A stretch of 64,000 bases of DNA from the NCBI RefSeq assembly GCF_039524395.1, contig NZ_BAAAGO010000042.1, one strand, 5' to 3'. Position 1 is the stretch's first letter, and the number at the start of each line of letters is the position of its first letter. This DNA comes from Micropruina glycogenica. Lineage in GTDB: Bacteria > Actinomycetota > Actinomycetes > Propionibacteriales > Propionibacteriaceae. This document shows positions 1-8,033 of the stretch, in pieces. Position numbers and translations under genes: made by a program. The notes beneath the pieces are model-generated. The model searched no databases and was not told where the DNA came from. It worked only from the letters and a program-made list of their open reading frames with translations.

Positions 1-207
1 CCAGGTGTTCTGCACGGCGTCCTCTGCCGCTGCCTGGCTCAACCCGTACGCCCGCACCGTGTGCCACAGCACGGGGGTCATCAGTTTGACCAACTCGTCG
101 AGGGCGGCCGACTCGCCGCCCTGCCAACGCGCGAAGCAGGACGCTGCCCGTACCCAGACGGAGGTTTCCGCCGCGTCCGAGCGACCTGCCACATCAGATG
201 CAGCCAT
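1..207 (-). CDS. ECF-type RNA polymerase sigma factor, N-terminal part (cut by window edge)
   Basis: Reading the minus strand from an ATG at 207 gives 69 codons open to the left edge of the window, so the 3' end is missing. The visible part matches sigma-70 region 2 of ECF sigma factors: an ARW-containing first helix, a stretch 'LVKLMTPVLWHTVRAYGL' and the motif 'AAAEDAVQNTW', which corresponds to the conserved region 2.2 'A.D.VQ..W' helix. Such proteins direct RNA polymerase to stress promoters. It is divergent from the M48 peptidase gene, so the two may share the 208-348 intergenic region. No anti-sigma gene can be seen because the downstream side is outside the window. Confidence 0.8.
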   Translation of the reverse strand, partial: MAASDVAGRSDAAETSVWVRAASCFARWQGGESAALDELVKLMTPVLWHTVRAYGLSQAAAEDAVQNTW

Positions 208-348
208 CACTGTCCCTGTTCCCACATCGCTCAGGAGCCAACCCCAAGGCTTCTGATACCTGCGCAGCGCATCAATGCTGCTCACCAATCAGCGGTGTAG
301 CAGAAACCTACCCCTTTGGGCGTAGGTGGGGCAGGGCACACTGGGGTG

Positions 349-1419
349 ATGGGTGACACCTCACGTATTCGCCTCGCGTCGATCAGTTCACGCGCCTGGG
401 AACACCCCGCCGACCGCGGCGCGCTGGTGGCGCTGCGCAAGTTGCAGGGGTTCGACCTGATTCTCAAGCAGCTCTCGGGCTTTCTCAACGAACGGGCCGT
501 GCGCATGCTGATGCTGGGTTCGGCGGTGCGCGCCGACGAGCGGCAGTTCGCCCGCGTGTACCGGCTCTACCGCGAGGCCGGTGACGCCCTGGACGCCGGC
601 GCTCTGCCCGAACTGTTCGTGCGGGCCGACCCCACCATCAACGCGATGGCCATCGGGCTCGACAAGCCGATCATCGTGCTCAACTCGGGCTTGATCGACG
701 TGATGGACGACGACGAGCTGCGGTTCGTGCTCGGCCACGAGTTGGGGCACGTGCTGAGCGGGCACGCGGTGTACCGCACGCTGCTCGGGGTGATGCTGGC
801 GCTGTCGTCGACGTTCCTGGCGATTCCGTTCGGGGCGCTGGGTGCGCGGGCGGTGATCGCGGCGCTGCTCGAATGGCAGCGCAAGTCGGAACTCTCGGGC
901 GACCGGGCCGGGTTGCTGGCCGGGCAACAACCCGAGGTGGCGCTGCGTGCGCACATGAAGATGGCCAGCGGCGGCCGCATCGACGAACTCGACGCCGAGG
1001 CGTTTCTGGAACAGGCGGGCGAGTACCACGCCAACGACGACGTACGCGACGTGCTGCTGCGCGTGCTGATCGTCGAAACCCAGACCCACCCGTTCGCCGT
1101 CGTGCGAGCCGGTGAACTCGACCGCTGGGTCAAGTCGGGGACGTACGGGGCGATCCTGGCCGGCGACTACCCCCGGCGCGAAGACGACGCGTCGGCCAGC
1201 ATGTCCGACGAGGCGGCGGCAGCGGCGGCGTCGTACACCGAGGAGTTCAAGCGTTTCGACGCCAGTCTCGGCGGGCTCTTCGGCGACATCGGTCACGGGT
1301 TGGGCCAGGCGCGCGACTGGGTGGCCGACCGGCTGCGCGACCTCAGCGAGCCACGGGGCAGAGATCGTCGCGAGCCGCGGGATCGAAACGACAGAACGTC
1401 GGGGCCGCATGGTTGGTGA
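349..1419 (+). CDS. M48 family zinc metallopeptidase
   Basis: This 356-residue protein carries the zinc-protease motif HELGH (about residues 130-134) after 'DDDELRFVLG', and a hydrophobic stretch soon after it (about 140-175), the usual layout of M48 (HtpX/Ste24-like) membrane peptidases. The third zinc ligand is expected in the downstream 'LSGDRAGLL' helix, where a Glu is usual in the family; here the segment reads 'SELSGDRAG'. I chose ATG 349 because the longer frame begins at a TTG (316) with low-complexity, non-conserved residues. The C-terminal 60 residues are charged and Arg-rich. Likely roles are membrane protein quality control; the substrate is unknown. Confidence 0.85.
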   Translation: MGDTSRIRLASISSRAWEHPADRGALVALRKLQGFDLILKQLSGFLNERAVRMLMLGSAVRADERQFARVYRLYREAGDALDAGALPELFVRADPTINAMAIGLDKPIIVLNSGLIDVMDDDELRFVLGHELGHVLSGHAVYRTLLGVMLALSSTFLAIPFGALGARAVIAALLEWQRKSELSGDRAGLLAGQQPEVALRAHMKMASGGRIDELDAEAFLEQAGEYHANDDVRDVLLRVLIVETQTHPFAVVRAGELDRWVKSGTYGAILAGDYPRREDDASASMSDEAAAAAASYTEEFKRFDASLGGLFGDIGHGLGQARDWVADRLRDLSEPRGRDRREPRDRNDRTSGPHGW

Positions 1420-1688
1420 CCACCCGCTGATCGAGCTCGTCGAGATCCTGGTGAGGGGTTTCGACGAGCTCGACCAACGACCCTGTCATTCCGGGCGACG
1501 CCGGGGTCTCGGTCGCGCGGAGATTCCGGGGCAAGCCCGGAATGGACGGGATGCCTGCGCTGAACGACTCTGGGCGGACGCCGGGATCTCGACGAGCTCG
1601 ACCAGCGACCTCTGTCATCCCGGCGGACGCCGGGATCTCGACGAGCTCGACCAGCGACCCTGTCATCCCGGCGGACGCCGGGATCTCG
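1420..1688. repeat. Cluster of CCCGGCG hairpin repeats with GACGAGCTCGACCA links
   Basis: This intergenic stretch holds at least three near-identical copies of a unit made of TCATCCCGGCGGACGCCGGG followed by ATCTCGACGAGCTCGACCAG (copies near 1572-1610, 1617-1658 and 1663-1690), plus a diverged copy near 1485-1540. The core CCCGGCG-GA-CGCCGGG can form a 7-bp hairpin. The same core occurs at 14613-14700, 16438-16462 and, inverted and diverged, near 49540. It lies between the converging ends of the M48 and dienelactone hydrolase genes, so it may also act as a transcription barrier. Confidence 0.8.
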
Positions 1689-2390
1689 TCAGCCGACCGG
1701 CAGGTGCCGGCCCAGAAACTCCATCGTGCGTTCGCGGGCCGGTTCTGAGGCCGCTTCGTCGTAGAACAGCGGGTTCGGGTTGTCGAACGCGTGACCTGCG
1801 CCCTCGTAGGTGAAGAACTCGACCTCGTGGCCGGTGGCGGTGACCGCCTGCTCGATGGTCTCGACCACGTCGCGGGAAAAGAACGTGTCGGCCAGGCCCC
1901 AGTGGTGCTGGCTGGGGCAGGTGATCTTCGGCGCCAGCGCCAACAGGCCGGGCAGGGCTGAGCCGTAGTAGCAGACCAGGGCGTCGGGCGTGTTGCGGGC
2001 GGCGACCTGAAAGGCCATGCCCCCGCCGAAGCAGTAACCGACCATGCCGACCCCGCCGGTCACCTCGGGTGAGGTGCGCAGGGCGTCCAACGTGGCCGAG
2101 ACGTCTGCGGCGGTCTGGTCCCAGTCGAGTTGCTGCGAGGCGGCGATGCCCTCTTGCACGTAGCTGGCGCTGGTGCTGTCGAACTCGAGTTTGCCCTGGC
2201 GAAAGTACAGCTCGGGCGCGTAGACCACGTAGCCGGCGGCGGCGAAGTCGGCGCAGCGCTGCCGGATGTAGCCGCTCACCCCGAAGATCTCTTGAATCAC
2301 CAGCAGGCCCGGCCCGGTACCCGACGGCGGCAGCCACCGTTCGACCGGCAGGGCACCGTCAGCACGCAACACGTGTACGAGATCACTCAC
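1689..2390 (-). CDS. Dienelactone hydrolase family protein
   Basis: The protein is an alpha/beta hydrolase of the dienelactone hydrolase family. The nucleophile elbow is 'VGYCFGGG', with Cys in place of the Ser of most hydrolases as is typical for this family. The Asp is in 'GLADTFF' and the His in 'EGAGHAF'. 'LLVIQEIFGV' near the N-terminus is the characteristic first motif. The frame is open further upstream to 2594, but the sequence there is not family-like and overlaps the start region of the opposite YegP-like gene, so I place the start at GTG 2390, giving 233 residues, the usual family length. No strong ribosome-binding site is visible. Physiological substrate unknown. Confidence 0.88.
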   Translation of the reverse strand: MSDLVHVLRADGALPVERWLPPSGTGPGLLVIQEIFGVSGYIRQRCADFAAAGYVVYAPELYFRQGKLEFDSTSASYVQEGIAASQQLDWDQTAADVSATLDALRTSPEVTGGVGMVGYCFGGGMAFQVAARNTPDALVCYYGSALPGLLALAPKITCPSQHHWGLADTFFSRDVVETIEQAVTATGHEVEFFTYEGAGHAFDNPNPLFYDEAASEPARERTMEFLGRHLPVG

Positions 2391-2526
2391 GACGCCATAC
2401 TGCCGCACGGGCGAAGCGGCGGAATCGCTTGGTGAGCGAGGGGCCGGTATGTCCTCTGGTGCTTGTCGGAGGCCGGTCCTACGATGGCTGACGGACGACG
2501 ACCGTCCCATGAGCGAGGAGACATTG

Positions 2527-2715
2527 ATGGCTGGCAAATTCGAGGTGTACGAAGACGCGTCGGGCAAGTTTCGCTTTCGCTTGAAGGCGGGCAACGGCGA
2601 GGTCGTCGCGACCGGTCAGGCCTACACCTCGATGGCCGGAGCCAAGGCCGGCGTCGCCGCGGTGCAGCGTGCGGCCGAGGGAGCGTCGGTGGTTGAGCTC
2701 GAAAAAGACGAGTGA
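2527..2715 (+). CDS. YegP-like DUF1508 protein
   Basis: A 62-residue protein with a single DUF1508 (YegP) unit: 'GKFEVYEDASGKFRFRLKA', then 'NGEVVATGQAYTSMAGAKAG', then 'VQRAAEG'. These short beta-beta-beta-alpha units are common in actinobacteria and have no firmly assigned biochemical role. ATG 2527 is preceded by GAGGAG at 2514-2519, a good ribosome-binding site, which decides against longer upstream starts. The gene is divergent from the dienelactone hydrolase gene and lies upstream of rplU. Confidence 0.88.
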   Translation: MAGKFEVYEDASGKFRFRLKAGNGEVVATGQAYTSMAGAKAGVAAVQRAAEGASVVELEKDE

Positions 2716-2859
2716 CCCGGGCGTCAGTTTGACCCTCTTCCCGCTGGCCACGTATTCTTGATCCTCGGTGCCCGTGGGTTTGTCGTTGGCCGGCCTGGCT
2801 AGATCCGGATCGCCCGTCCCGGCACTGCATTCGTGAAGTTCGAAGAGAGTGGGTCAGGC

Positions 2860-3171
2860 GTGTACGCGATCGTGCGCAGTGGCGGACGCCAGCACAAGGT
2901 TGCCGTCGGCGATGTCGTCGAGATCGATCGGGTCGTCGACGCCGAGGTGGGTTCCAGCGTGTCGCTGACCCCGCTGCTGGTGGTCGACGGCGAGTCGGTG
3001 ACGACCGAGGCGAAGAAGCTCGCCAAGGTGACGGTCAGCGCCGAGGTGCTGGGCGAGGTCAAGGGCAAGAAGATCCACATTCTCAAGTACAAGAACAAGA
3101 CCGGGTACAAGAAGCGCCAGGGCCACCGGCAGAAGTACACCCAGGTCAAGGTCACCGGAATCGAAGGCTGA
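2860..3171 (+). CDS. rplU: 50S ribosomal protein L21
   Basis: The sequence 'VYAIVRSGGRQHKV' at the N-terminus, the 'KHILKYKNK' type core and the C-terminal 'GYKKRQGHRQKYT' are signatures of L21, which binds 23S rRNA. GTG 2860 gives 103 residues, the normal length, and has GAAGAGAG at 2842-2849 as a ribosome-binding site; an upstream GTG at 2833 would add nine residues not found in the family. It is the first gene of rplU-rpmA. Usually obgE follows rpmA directly; here it is 3 kb away. Confidence 0.96.
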   Translation: MYAIVRSGGRQHKVAVGDVVEIDRVVDAEVGSSVSLTPLLVVDGESVTTEAKKLAKVTVSAEVLGEVKGKKIHILKYKNKTGYKKRQGHRQKYTQVKVTGIEG

Positions 3172-3182
3172 GGTAGCAGCAG

Positions 3183-3440
3183 ATGGCACACAAGAAGGGC
3201 GCATCCAGCTCTCGTAACGGTCGCGACTCCAACTCGCAGCGCCTCGGCGTCAAGCGGTTCGGCGGTCAGCAGGTCAACGCCGGCGAGATTCTCGTCCGGC
3301 AGCGCGGCACGCACTTCCACCCCGGTGAGGGCGTGGGACGCGGCGGCGACGACACCCTGTTCGCGCTGCGCGCGGGCGTGGTCGAGTTCGGCACCCGCCG
3401 CGGCCGCAAGGTCGTGAACGTGGCGCTCGACGCCGAGTAA
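3183..3440 (+). CDS. rpmA: 50S ribosomal protein L27
   Basis: An 85-residue L27 beginning 'MAHKKGASSSRNGRDS', with 'RLGVKRFGGQ', 'ILVRQRGT' and 'GRGGDDTLFAL', all hallmark segments. The flexible N-terminal tail reaches toward the peptidyl-transferase centre of the ribosome. There is no N-terminal cleavage extension of the kind seen in Firmicutes. It follows rplU by 11 bases with a GAGGTAG ribosome-binding site and is closed by a strong hairpin at 3460-3491, so the pair appears to be a complete transcription unit. Confidence 0.97.
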   Translation: MAHKKGASSSRNGRDSNSQRLGVKRFGGQQVNAGEILVRQRGTHFHPGEGVGRGGDDTLFALRAGVVEFGTRRGRKVVNVALDAE

Positions 3441-3459
3441 CAGCACCAGAACAGATGCC

Positions 3460-3491
3460 GAAGGGCGGCTCCCCGACGGGAGCCGCCCTTC
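3460..3491 (+). terminator. Strong GC-rich terminator hairpin after rpmA
   Basis: A perfect 14-bp stem, GAAGGGCGGCTCCC (3460-3473) with its complement at 3478-3491, and a 4-base CGAC loop. There is no long T run, as is common in high-GC actinobacteria. It lies 20 bases after the rpmA stop and before the converging end of the alcohol dehydrogenase gene, so it may serve both. Confidence 0.85.
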
Positions 3492-3539
3492 GCGCGTCCC
3501 GACCCGGTCACCCGGCCTCCGATGGCCGGGTCAGGGGCC

Positions 3540-4568
3540 TCAGGGCACCAGGATGGCGCGGCCGCGGACGTTGCCGGCGTCCAGGTCGGCCAGCGCGGTC
3601 AGGGCCTCGGACAGCGGGTACTTCTGGGTGTGCAGGGTGACCTTGCCGGCCTGGGCGAGCACCATCAGCTCGGCCAGATCGGTGTAGGTGCCGACGATGT
3701 TGCCGATCACGCTCTTCTCGCCGGCCACGAAGTCGAGCGTGGGAGCCACGAACTGCCCGCCGTAGCCGATGATGTACTGGTAGCCCGCGGGGGCGGTCAT
3801 CGCCCAGCCGTCCAGTTCGGCGCCCTGCTCGGCGACGAAGTCGAAGACCACGTCGGCGCCCCGGCCGCCGGTCAGGTCCTTCACCGCGTCGATGTGGCTG
3901 CCATCGGAGACCACCGTTTCGTCGGCCCCGATCTCCTTCGCCAGCTCGAGGGCGGCCGGGCTGCGGTCGACCACGATCACCTTCGCGCTGGTGATGGCCT
4001 TGAGCGTCTGGACACCGATGTGGCCCAGGCCGCCCGCGCCCTGCACCACCGCGGTGGTGCCGGGGAACAGGCCGGACGCCGCCTTGCGGACCGCGTGGTA
4101 GGCGGTGATGCCGGCGTCCGCCAGGGCGGCGACATCGGCCGGATCGGTGCTCGGGTCGAGCTTCACGCAGGCCCGGGCGGTGGTCCGCAGGTATTCGGCC
4201 ATACCGCCGTCGTTGTTGCTCAGTCCGGGGAAGAAGGCGCTGTCGCATTGCATGTCGCGACCGGCACGGCAGGCCAGGCACATGCCGCAACTCGGTTGCG
4301 GGTGCAGGATGACGGTGTCACCGACCTTCAGGTTGGTGACTCCCTCGCCGACGGCGTGCACCCAGCCGGCGTTCTCATGGCCGATCACGTAGGGCAGGTC
4401 GGGGTGCTGCGCCGCCTCCCAGTCACCGTTGATGATGTGCAGGTCGGTGCGGCAGACGCCGGCACCGCCGATCTTCACGATGACGTCGAGCGGCCCCTGC
4501 AGCGTCGCCTCGGGAATCTCGTCGATGGTCGGGTCGGAATGGTACGCATGGACGCGCACGGCCTTCAT
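3540..4568 (-). CDS. Zinc-dependent NAD(P) alcohol dehydrogenase (MDR family)
   Basis: A 342-residue medium-chain dehydrogenase. Catalytic zinc ligands are visible in 'GVCRTDLH' and 'GHENAGWV', the four structural-zinc cysteines in 'CGMCLACRAGRDMQC', and the NAD-binding Rossmann loop in 'GAGGLGHIGVQ'. ATG 4568 has an excellent GAGGAGG ribosome-binding site on the minus strand, which rules out the 18-residue longer frame. The gene interrupts the usual rpmA-obgE neighbourhood and is transcribed against it. Substrate is probably a primary or aromatic alcohol or the matching aldehyde, but the sequence does not decide. Confidence 0.9.
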   Translation of the reverse strand: MKAVRVHAYHSDPTIDEIPEATLQGPLDVIVKIGGAGVCRTDLHIINGDWEAAQHPDLPYVIGHENAGWVHAVGEGVTNLKVGDTVILHPQPSCGMCLACRAGRDMQCDSAFFPGLSNNDGGMAEYLRTTARACVKLDPSTDPADVAALADAGITAYHAVRKAASGLFPGTTAVVQGAGGLGHIGVQTLKAITSAKVIVVDRSPAALELAKEIGADETVVSDGSHIDAVKDLTGGRGADVVFDFVAEQGAELDGWAMTAPAGYQYIIGYGGQFVAPTLDFVAGEKSVIGNIVGTYTDLAELMVLAQAGKVTLHTQKYPLSEALTALADLDAGNVRGRAILVP

Positions 4569-4743
4569 CTGTGACCTCCTCGTCGTTGAATGGGACCGAT
4601 TGCCGCAACCGGTCCCGGTCACTACCGGCTGTCTACCCGCGCCCGCCCGCCCTGTACACGGGCTTTCGCGCCCAATGAGAATCGCGCACGCCGCCCAGCA
4701 CCGCCCCTGTCGCTGCCCGGACGCGGCGGGTTAGGGTGCGGCG

Positions 4744-5539
4744 GTGACGCGACGTCGGCTCGCCCTGACACTGCTCGCCCTGGTGCTGTTGGGCTCACCG
4801 GCTGCCGGGTCGAGGGCCGGGTCGTCGTGCGACCCGACGACCGCCTCGACGTCGATCTGACCGTGCACGCCAAGCGCAGGCCCTACTGCAACGCCGACCT
4901 GGTGGGACTGTCGGTGATTGCGGGCAGGGACGCCGACGGCGTCGTGCTGTCCTGCCGGTATCTGGGCACGATCGACCCGACCGTCTTCGGTTACCGCGGC
5001 GTCTCCGTCACGTCGGCGGGCGAGGTCCAGGTCGCCACGTTCAATCCGCTGCTCGTTCCGGCGGCCGGCGCGCCCACGATCATCAACGACGTGGAAGCGG
5101 TCGACGTCGTCATCGTCACGGCCGGCGACATCGTCGAGGCCAACGCGGGGGTGGTCGTAGGCAAGGAGTTGACGCTGGCTGACCGGCGTCCCTCGGGCAG
5201 CCCGGTGGCGTGAGGGTGCTGGCGCTGCGTCACGCGGGTCCCGCGTCGTGGGTGTGGTGGGCGCTGGGCGGTGCCGTCGCCGGCGCCGTCGCCACCCTGC
5301 TCGTGCCGCTCGTGCTGCGGCCCGCCGACTTCCGGGTCGGTGGGACGGCGGAGTCCGCGCCCGACGACGACCGGCCAGAAGCGGACGACTCACACCACGT
5401 CGACCCGGACGAAACCGCGGCGCCACCTCAGGCGCATTGCGCCGCACGAGGCCGCGACGGCCCCCACGAGACCGCCCCCACAGAGCCGGCCCGCCCGTCC
5501 GCGACCCCCGACCCGAGCAGGTGGGCGCCGGAGGAGTGA
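4744..5539 (+). pseudogene. LppM-like lipoprotein gene broken by two -1 frameshifts
   Basis: From GTG 4744 a signal peptide is read ('RRRLALTLLALVLLG') that ends prematurely, while the next frame supplies a lipobox at once (LTGC, about 4794-4805) followed by 'RVEGRVVVRPDDRLDVDL'. That frame stops at 5213, and a third frame, from GTG 5210, supplies 'HAGPASWVWWALGGAVAG', a membrane helix, and a Pro-rich tail. Each junction is explained by one missing base (near 4791 and near 5200). The reconstructed protein aligns along its length with the intact neighbour at 5597-6433, so this is a tandem duplicate. It could be a real pseudogene or reflect sequencing errors at G/C runs. Confidence 0.72.
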
Positions 5540-5596
5540 ACCGAATGCGACCACGGGCCGATCCCGAGGATCCGGGCGGTGTGGTAAACCGGGTGG

Positions 5597-6433
5597 ATGC
5601 GGCCTCGGCTCAGGCGCCTGCTGGGGATGATTCTCGGCCTGGTCGCAGCCGCGTCGCTGGCCGGCTGCGACGTCACCGGCACGGCCACGCTCAGGGCCGA
5701 CGACTACGTCGACCTCGATCTGCGGGCGGTCGTCGACGGCAATGAACTGTGCTACTGGCAGTTCGGCGAGACGGTTCGGACCGAAGAACGCCGTCTGTGG
5801 CGCGGCAGCCAACGGCTCTGCCTGCTGCAGGGCACGGTGCACAAGGAGGAGTTGCGCCGCTGGGGCGTGAGCGTGTCGCACCTCGGCGAGCGCATCGAGG
5901 TGTCGTTCAACCCGCTCGGCGTGGTCACCACCAGCAGGTTCACGGCGGCCTCGGTGGGCATCGACGACCTGGCCGTCACCGTCGAGTTCCCCGGTCAGGT
6001 GCAGAAGAGCACAGGCATCGTCGAGGGCAACACGGTCCGTTTCACCGACGTCGATCAGCTGGCCGAGCCGATGGGACTGTCGGCCGTCGGTCTCGACCAC
6101 GCCGGCCCGTCCTGGGCACTGGTGGGCACCGGGGCCGCGTTCGGGCTGGGCGTGCTGAGCACCGCGCTGCTGTGGGCCTGGCGACAGCGCCGCCACCAGC
6201 TGACGGCGGCCCTGCCGGACCTACAGCCCGAGCACGCGGCGCCCGCGCCCGCGGCGCCCGTCGGTCCGCCGGGGGGCCCCACCCCGGGCAGCCTGCTGCC
6301 GCCCGACCTGGCGTCCGGGACGCACGCCCCGCCCGGCGGCAGCGGCTGGGAACGGCCGGGTACGGCGCCACCCGACGCGCAGGGCAACGCTCCGCCCCCG
6401 GTCCACGCCAAGTGGGCGCCGCCGGCGTCCTGA
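5597..6433 (+). CDS. LppM-like membrane-anchored lipoprotein
   Basis: A 278-residue protein with a lipoprotein signal peptide (Arg-rich start, hydrophobic core, lipobox LAGC at about residues 21-24), an extracytoplasmic domain starting 'DVTGTATLRADDYVDLDL', a membrane helix at roughly 175-195 ('ALVGTGAAFGLGVLSTALL') and a Pro/Ala-rich cytoplasmic tail. This lipobox-domain-helix-tail layout resembles the LppM family of actinobacteria. Function is unknown; in mycobacteria LppM is surface-exposed and linked to host interaction. The gene lies directly after its frameshifted duplicate and 88 bases before obgE. Confidence 0.75.
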   Translation: MRPRLRRLLGMILGLVAAASLAGCDVTGTATLRADDYVDLDLRAVVDGNELCYWQFGETVRTEERRLWRGSQRLCLLQGTVHKEELRRWGVSVSHLGERIEVSFNPLGVVTTSRFTAASVGIDDLAVTVEFPGQVQKSTGIVEGNTVRFTDVDQLAEPMGLSAVGLDHAGPSWALVGTGAAFGLGVLSTALLWAWRQRRHQLTAALPDLQPEHAAPAPAAPVGPPGGPTPGSLLPPDLASGTHAPPGGSGWERPGTAPPDAQGNAPPPVHAKWAPPAS

Positions 6434-6521
6434 CGACCGACGCGGTATGCGGCCCCGCCGGACGCTGTGGGACGATGAGAGGCGTACCTTTCGTCACCCG
6501 CGAGTTCCCCGGAGTTGAACC

Positions 6522-8033
6522 ATGGCCATTCCGTCCTTCGTCGACGCTGCGACCCTGACGGTCGCCGGCGGCAACGGTGGGCACGGCTGCGCGTCCATCC
6601 ACCGGGAGAAGTTCAAGCCGCTGGGCGGCCCCGACGGCGGCAACGGCGGCAACGGAGGATCGGTGATCCTCCGCGTCGAGCCGGGGTTGACCACCCTGGT
6701 CGAGTACCACCGGCAGTCCCAGCGCCGGGCCCAGAACGGACAACCCGGCAAGGGCGATCACGCCAACGGCGCCAACGGCGACGACGTGGTGCTGGCGGTG
6801 CCCGACGGCACCGTGGTGCGCGACGCCGACACCGGCGAGACCCTGGCCGACCTGGTCGGCGCCGAGGCCGAAGTGGTGGTCGCCGCCGGCGGTCGTGGCG
6901 GTTTGGGCAACGCCGCGCTGGCGTCGTCCACCCGCAAGGCACCCGGCTTCGCGCTGCTCGGCGAAGAGGGCGAGGCGCGTCGCGTCACGCTCGAACTCAA
7001 GGTGCTGGCCGACGTCGGGCTGGTCGGCTTTCCCAGCGCGGGCAAGTCTTCGCTGATCGCGGCGATCAGCCGAGCCCGTCCGAAGATCGCCGACTACCCG
7101 TTCACCACCCTGGTGCCCAACCTGGGCGTCGTGGTGGCGGGCGACGTCACGTTCACCGTGGCCGACGTGCCGGGGCTGATCGAGGGGGCGTCCGAGGGAC
7201 GGGGCCTGGGGCACGACTTTCTGCGGCACATCGAGCGCTGCCTGGCGATCGTGCACGTGATCGACTGCGCCACCTACGAGCCCGGCCGCGACCCGCTGAC
7301 CGACCTCGACATCATCGAGGCCGAGCTCGCGGCGCACGGCGGATTGGAGGACCGGCCGCGCATGGTGGCCCTCAACAAGGTGGACGTCACCGATGCGGCC
7401 GAGCTGGCCGACATCGTCCGGCCCGAGTTGGAGGCGCGCGGGCTGCCCACCTTCTTGGTGTCGACCAAGACCGGTGAAGGCCTGCGCGCCCTGACGTTCG
7501 CGATGGCTGACGAGGTGGCCCGGCGGCGTGCGGAGGCGCCCAAGCCCGAGCCGGCGCGCATCGTGATTCGTCCCGCACCGGTGGCCGGCGGTCCCGAGTT
7601 CACGATTCGCAAGCAGGGCGACGGTGAGGGCGGTTTCGTCTGGCGGGTGCGCGGTGACAAGCCCGAACGCTGGGTGCGGCAGACCGACTTCAACAACGGC
7701 GAGGCGGTGGGCTACCTGGCCGACCGGTTCGCCCGGCTGGGCATCGAAGACGCTCTGCTGGCCGAGGGTGCCCGCGCGGGCGACGCGGTGGCGATCGGCG
7801 AGGGGGAGCACCCGGTGGTGTTCGACTTCGCCCCGCAAGTCGAGATCGGTGCCGAGCTGCTGTCGCGCCGAGGCGAAGACCAGCGGCTGTTCGACGAGCG
7901 CGAGTCGGTGAAGCGTCGCCGCAAGCTCGACGCCGAGTACCACGCCGCCAAAGAGGCCGAGCGGCTCACCCGTATGGCGTCGGAGGGGTACTCGGCCGAC
8001 AAGGGCGCTTCGGAGGAAGGCGAAGATGACTGA
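6522..8033 (+). CDS. obgE: GTPase Obg (CgtA), ribosome assembly and stress
   Basis: A 503-residue Obg protein. The N-terminal glycine-rich Obg fold ('GGPDGGNGGNGGSV', residues about 1-160) is followed by the G domain with P-loop 'GFPSAGKSSL', switch region 'FTTLVPNLG', DxxG in 'VADVPGL', and NKVD in 'ALNKVDV'. The actinobacterial OCT domain lies at about 345-425, then a charged C-terminal tail. It takes part in 50S subunit maturation. ATG 6522 has GGAG at 6511-6514. Its stop overlaps the proB start (8026-8033), so the two are translationally coupled. Confidence 0.97.
   Translation: MAIPSFVDAATLTVAGGNGGHGCASIHREKFKPLGGPDGGNGGNGGSVILRVEPGLTTLVEYHRQSQRRAQNGQPGKGDHANGANGDDVVLAVPDGTVVRDADTGETLADLVGAEAEVVVAAGGRGGLGNAALASSTRKAPGFALLGEEGEARRVTLELKVLADVGLVGFPSAGKSSLIAAISRARPKIADYPFTTLVPNLGVVVAGDVTFTVADVPGLIEGASEGRGLGHDFLRHIERCLAIVHVIDCATYEPGRDPLTDLDIIEAELAAHGGLEDRPRMVALNKVDVTDAAELADIVRPELEARGLPTFLVSTKTGEGLRALTFAMADEVARRRAEAPKPEPARIVIRPAPVAGGPEFTIRKQGDGEGGFVWRVRGDKPERWVRQTDFNNGEAVGYLADRFARLGIEDALLAEGARAGDAVAIGEGEHPVVFDFAPQVEIGAELLSRRGEDQRLFDERESVKRRRKLDAEYHAAKEAERLTRMASEGYSADKGASEEGEDD

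Noticed and set aside
3540..4568. Alcohol dehydrogenase as part of the rplU-rpmA-obgE operon
   Set aside because: It is on the opposite strand, has its own strong ribosome-binding site and is separated from rpmA by a terminator.
4786..4800. Programmed -1 frameshift in the first LppM-like gene
   Set aside because: The sequence CTGTTGGGCTC is not a canonical X-XXY-YYZ slippery site and a second break of the same kind occurs downstream; decay or base error is simpler.
6042..7943. Long 633-codon open frame antisense to obgE and the LppM-like gene
   Set aside because: It lies opposite a clearly conserved gene; its composition (His, Arg, Gly, Val rich, no motifs) is that of a high-GC shadow frame.
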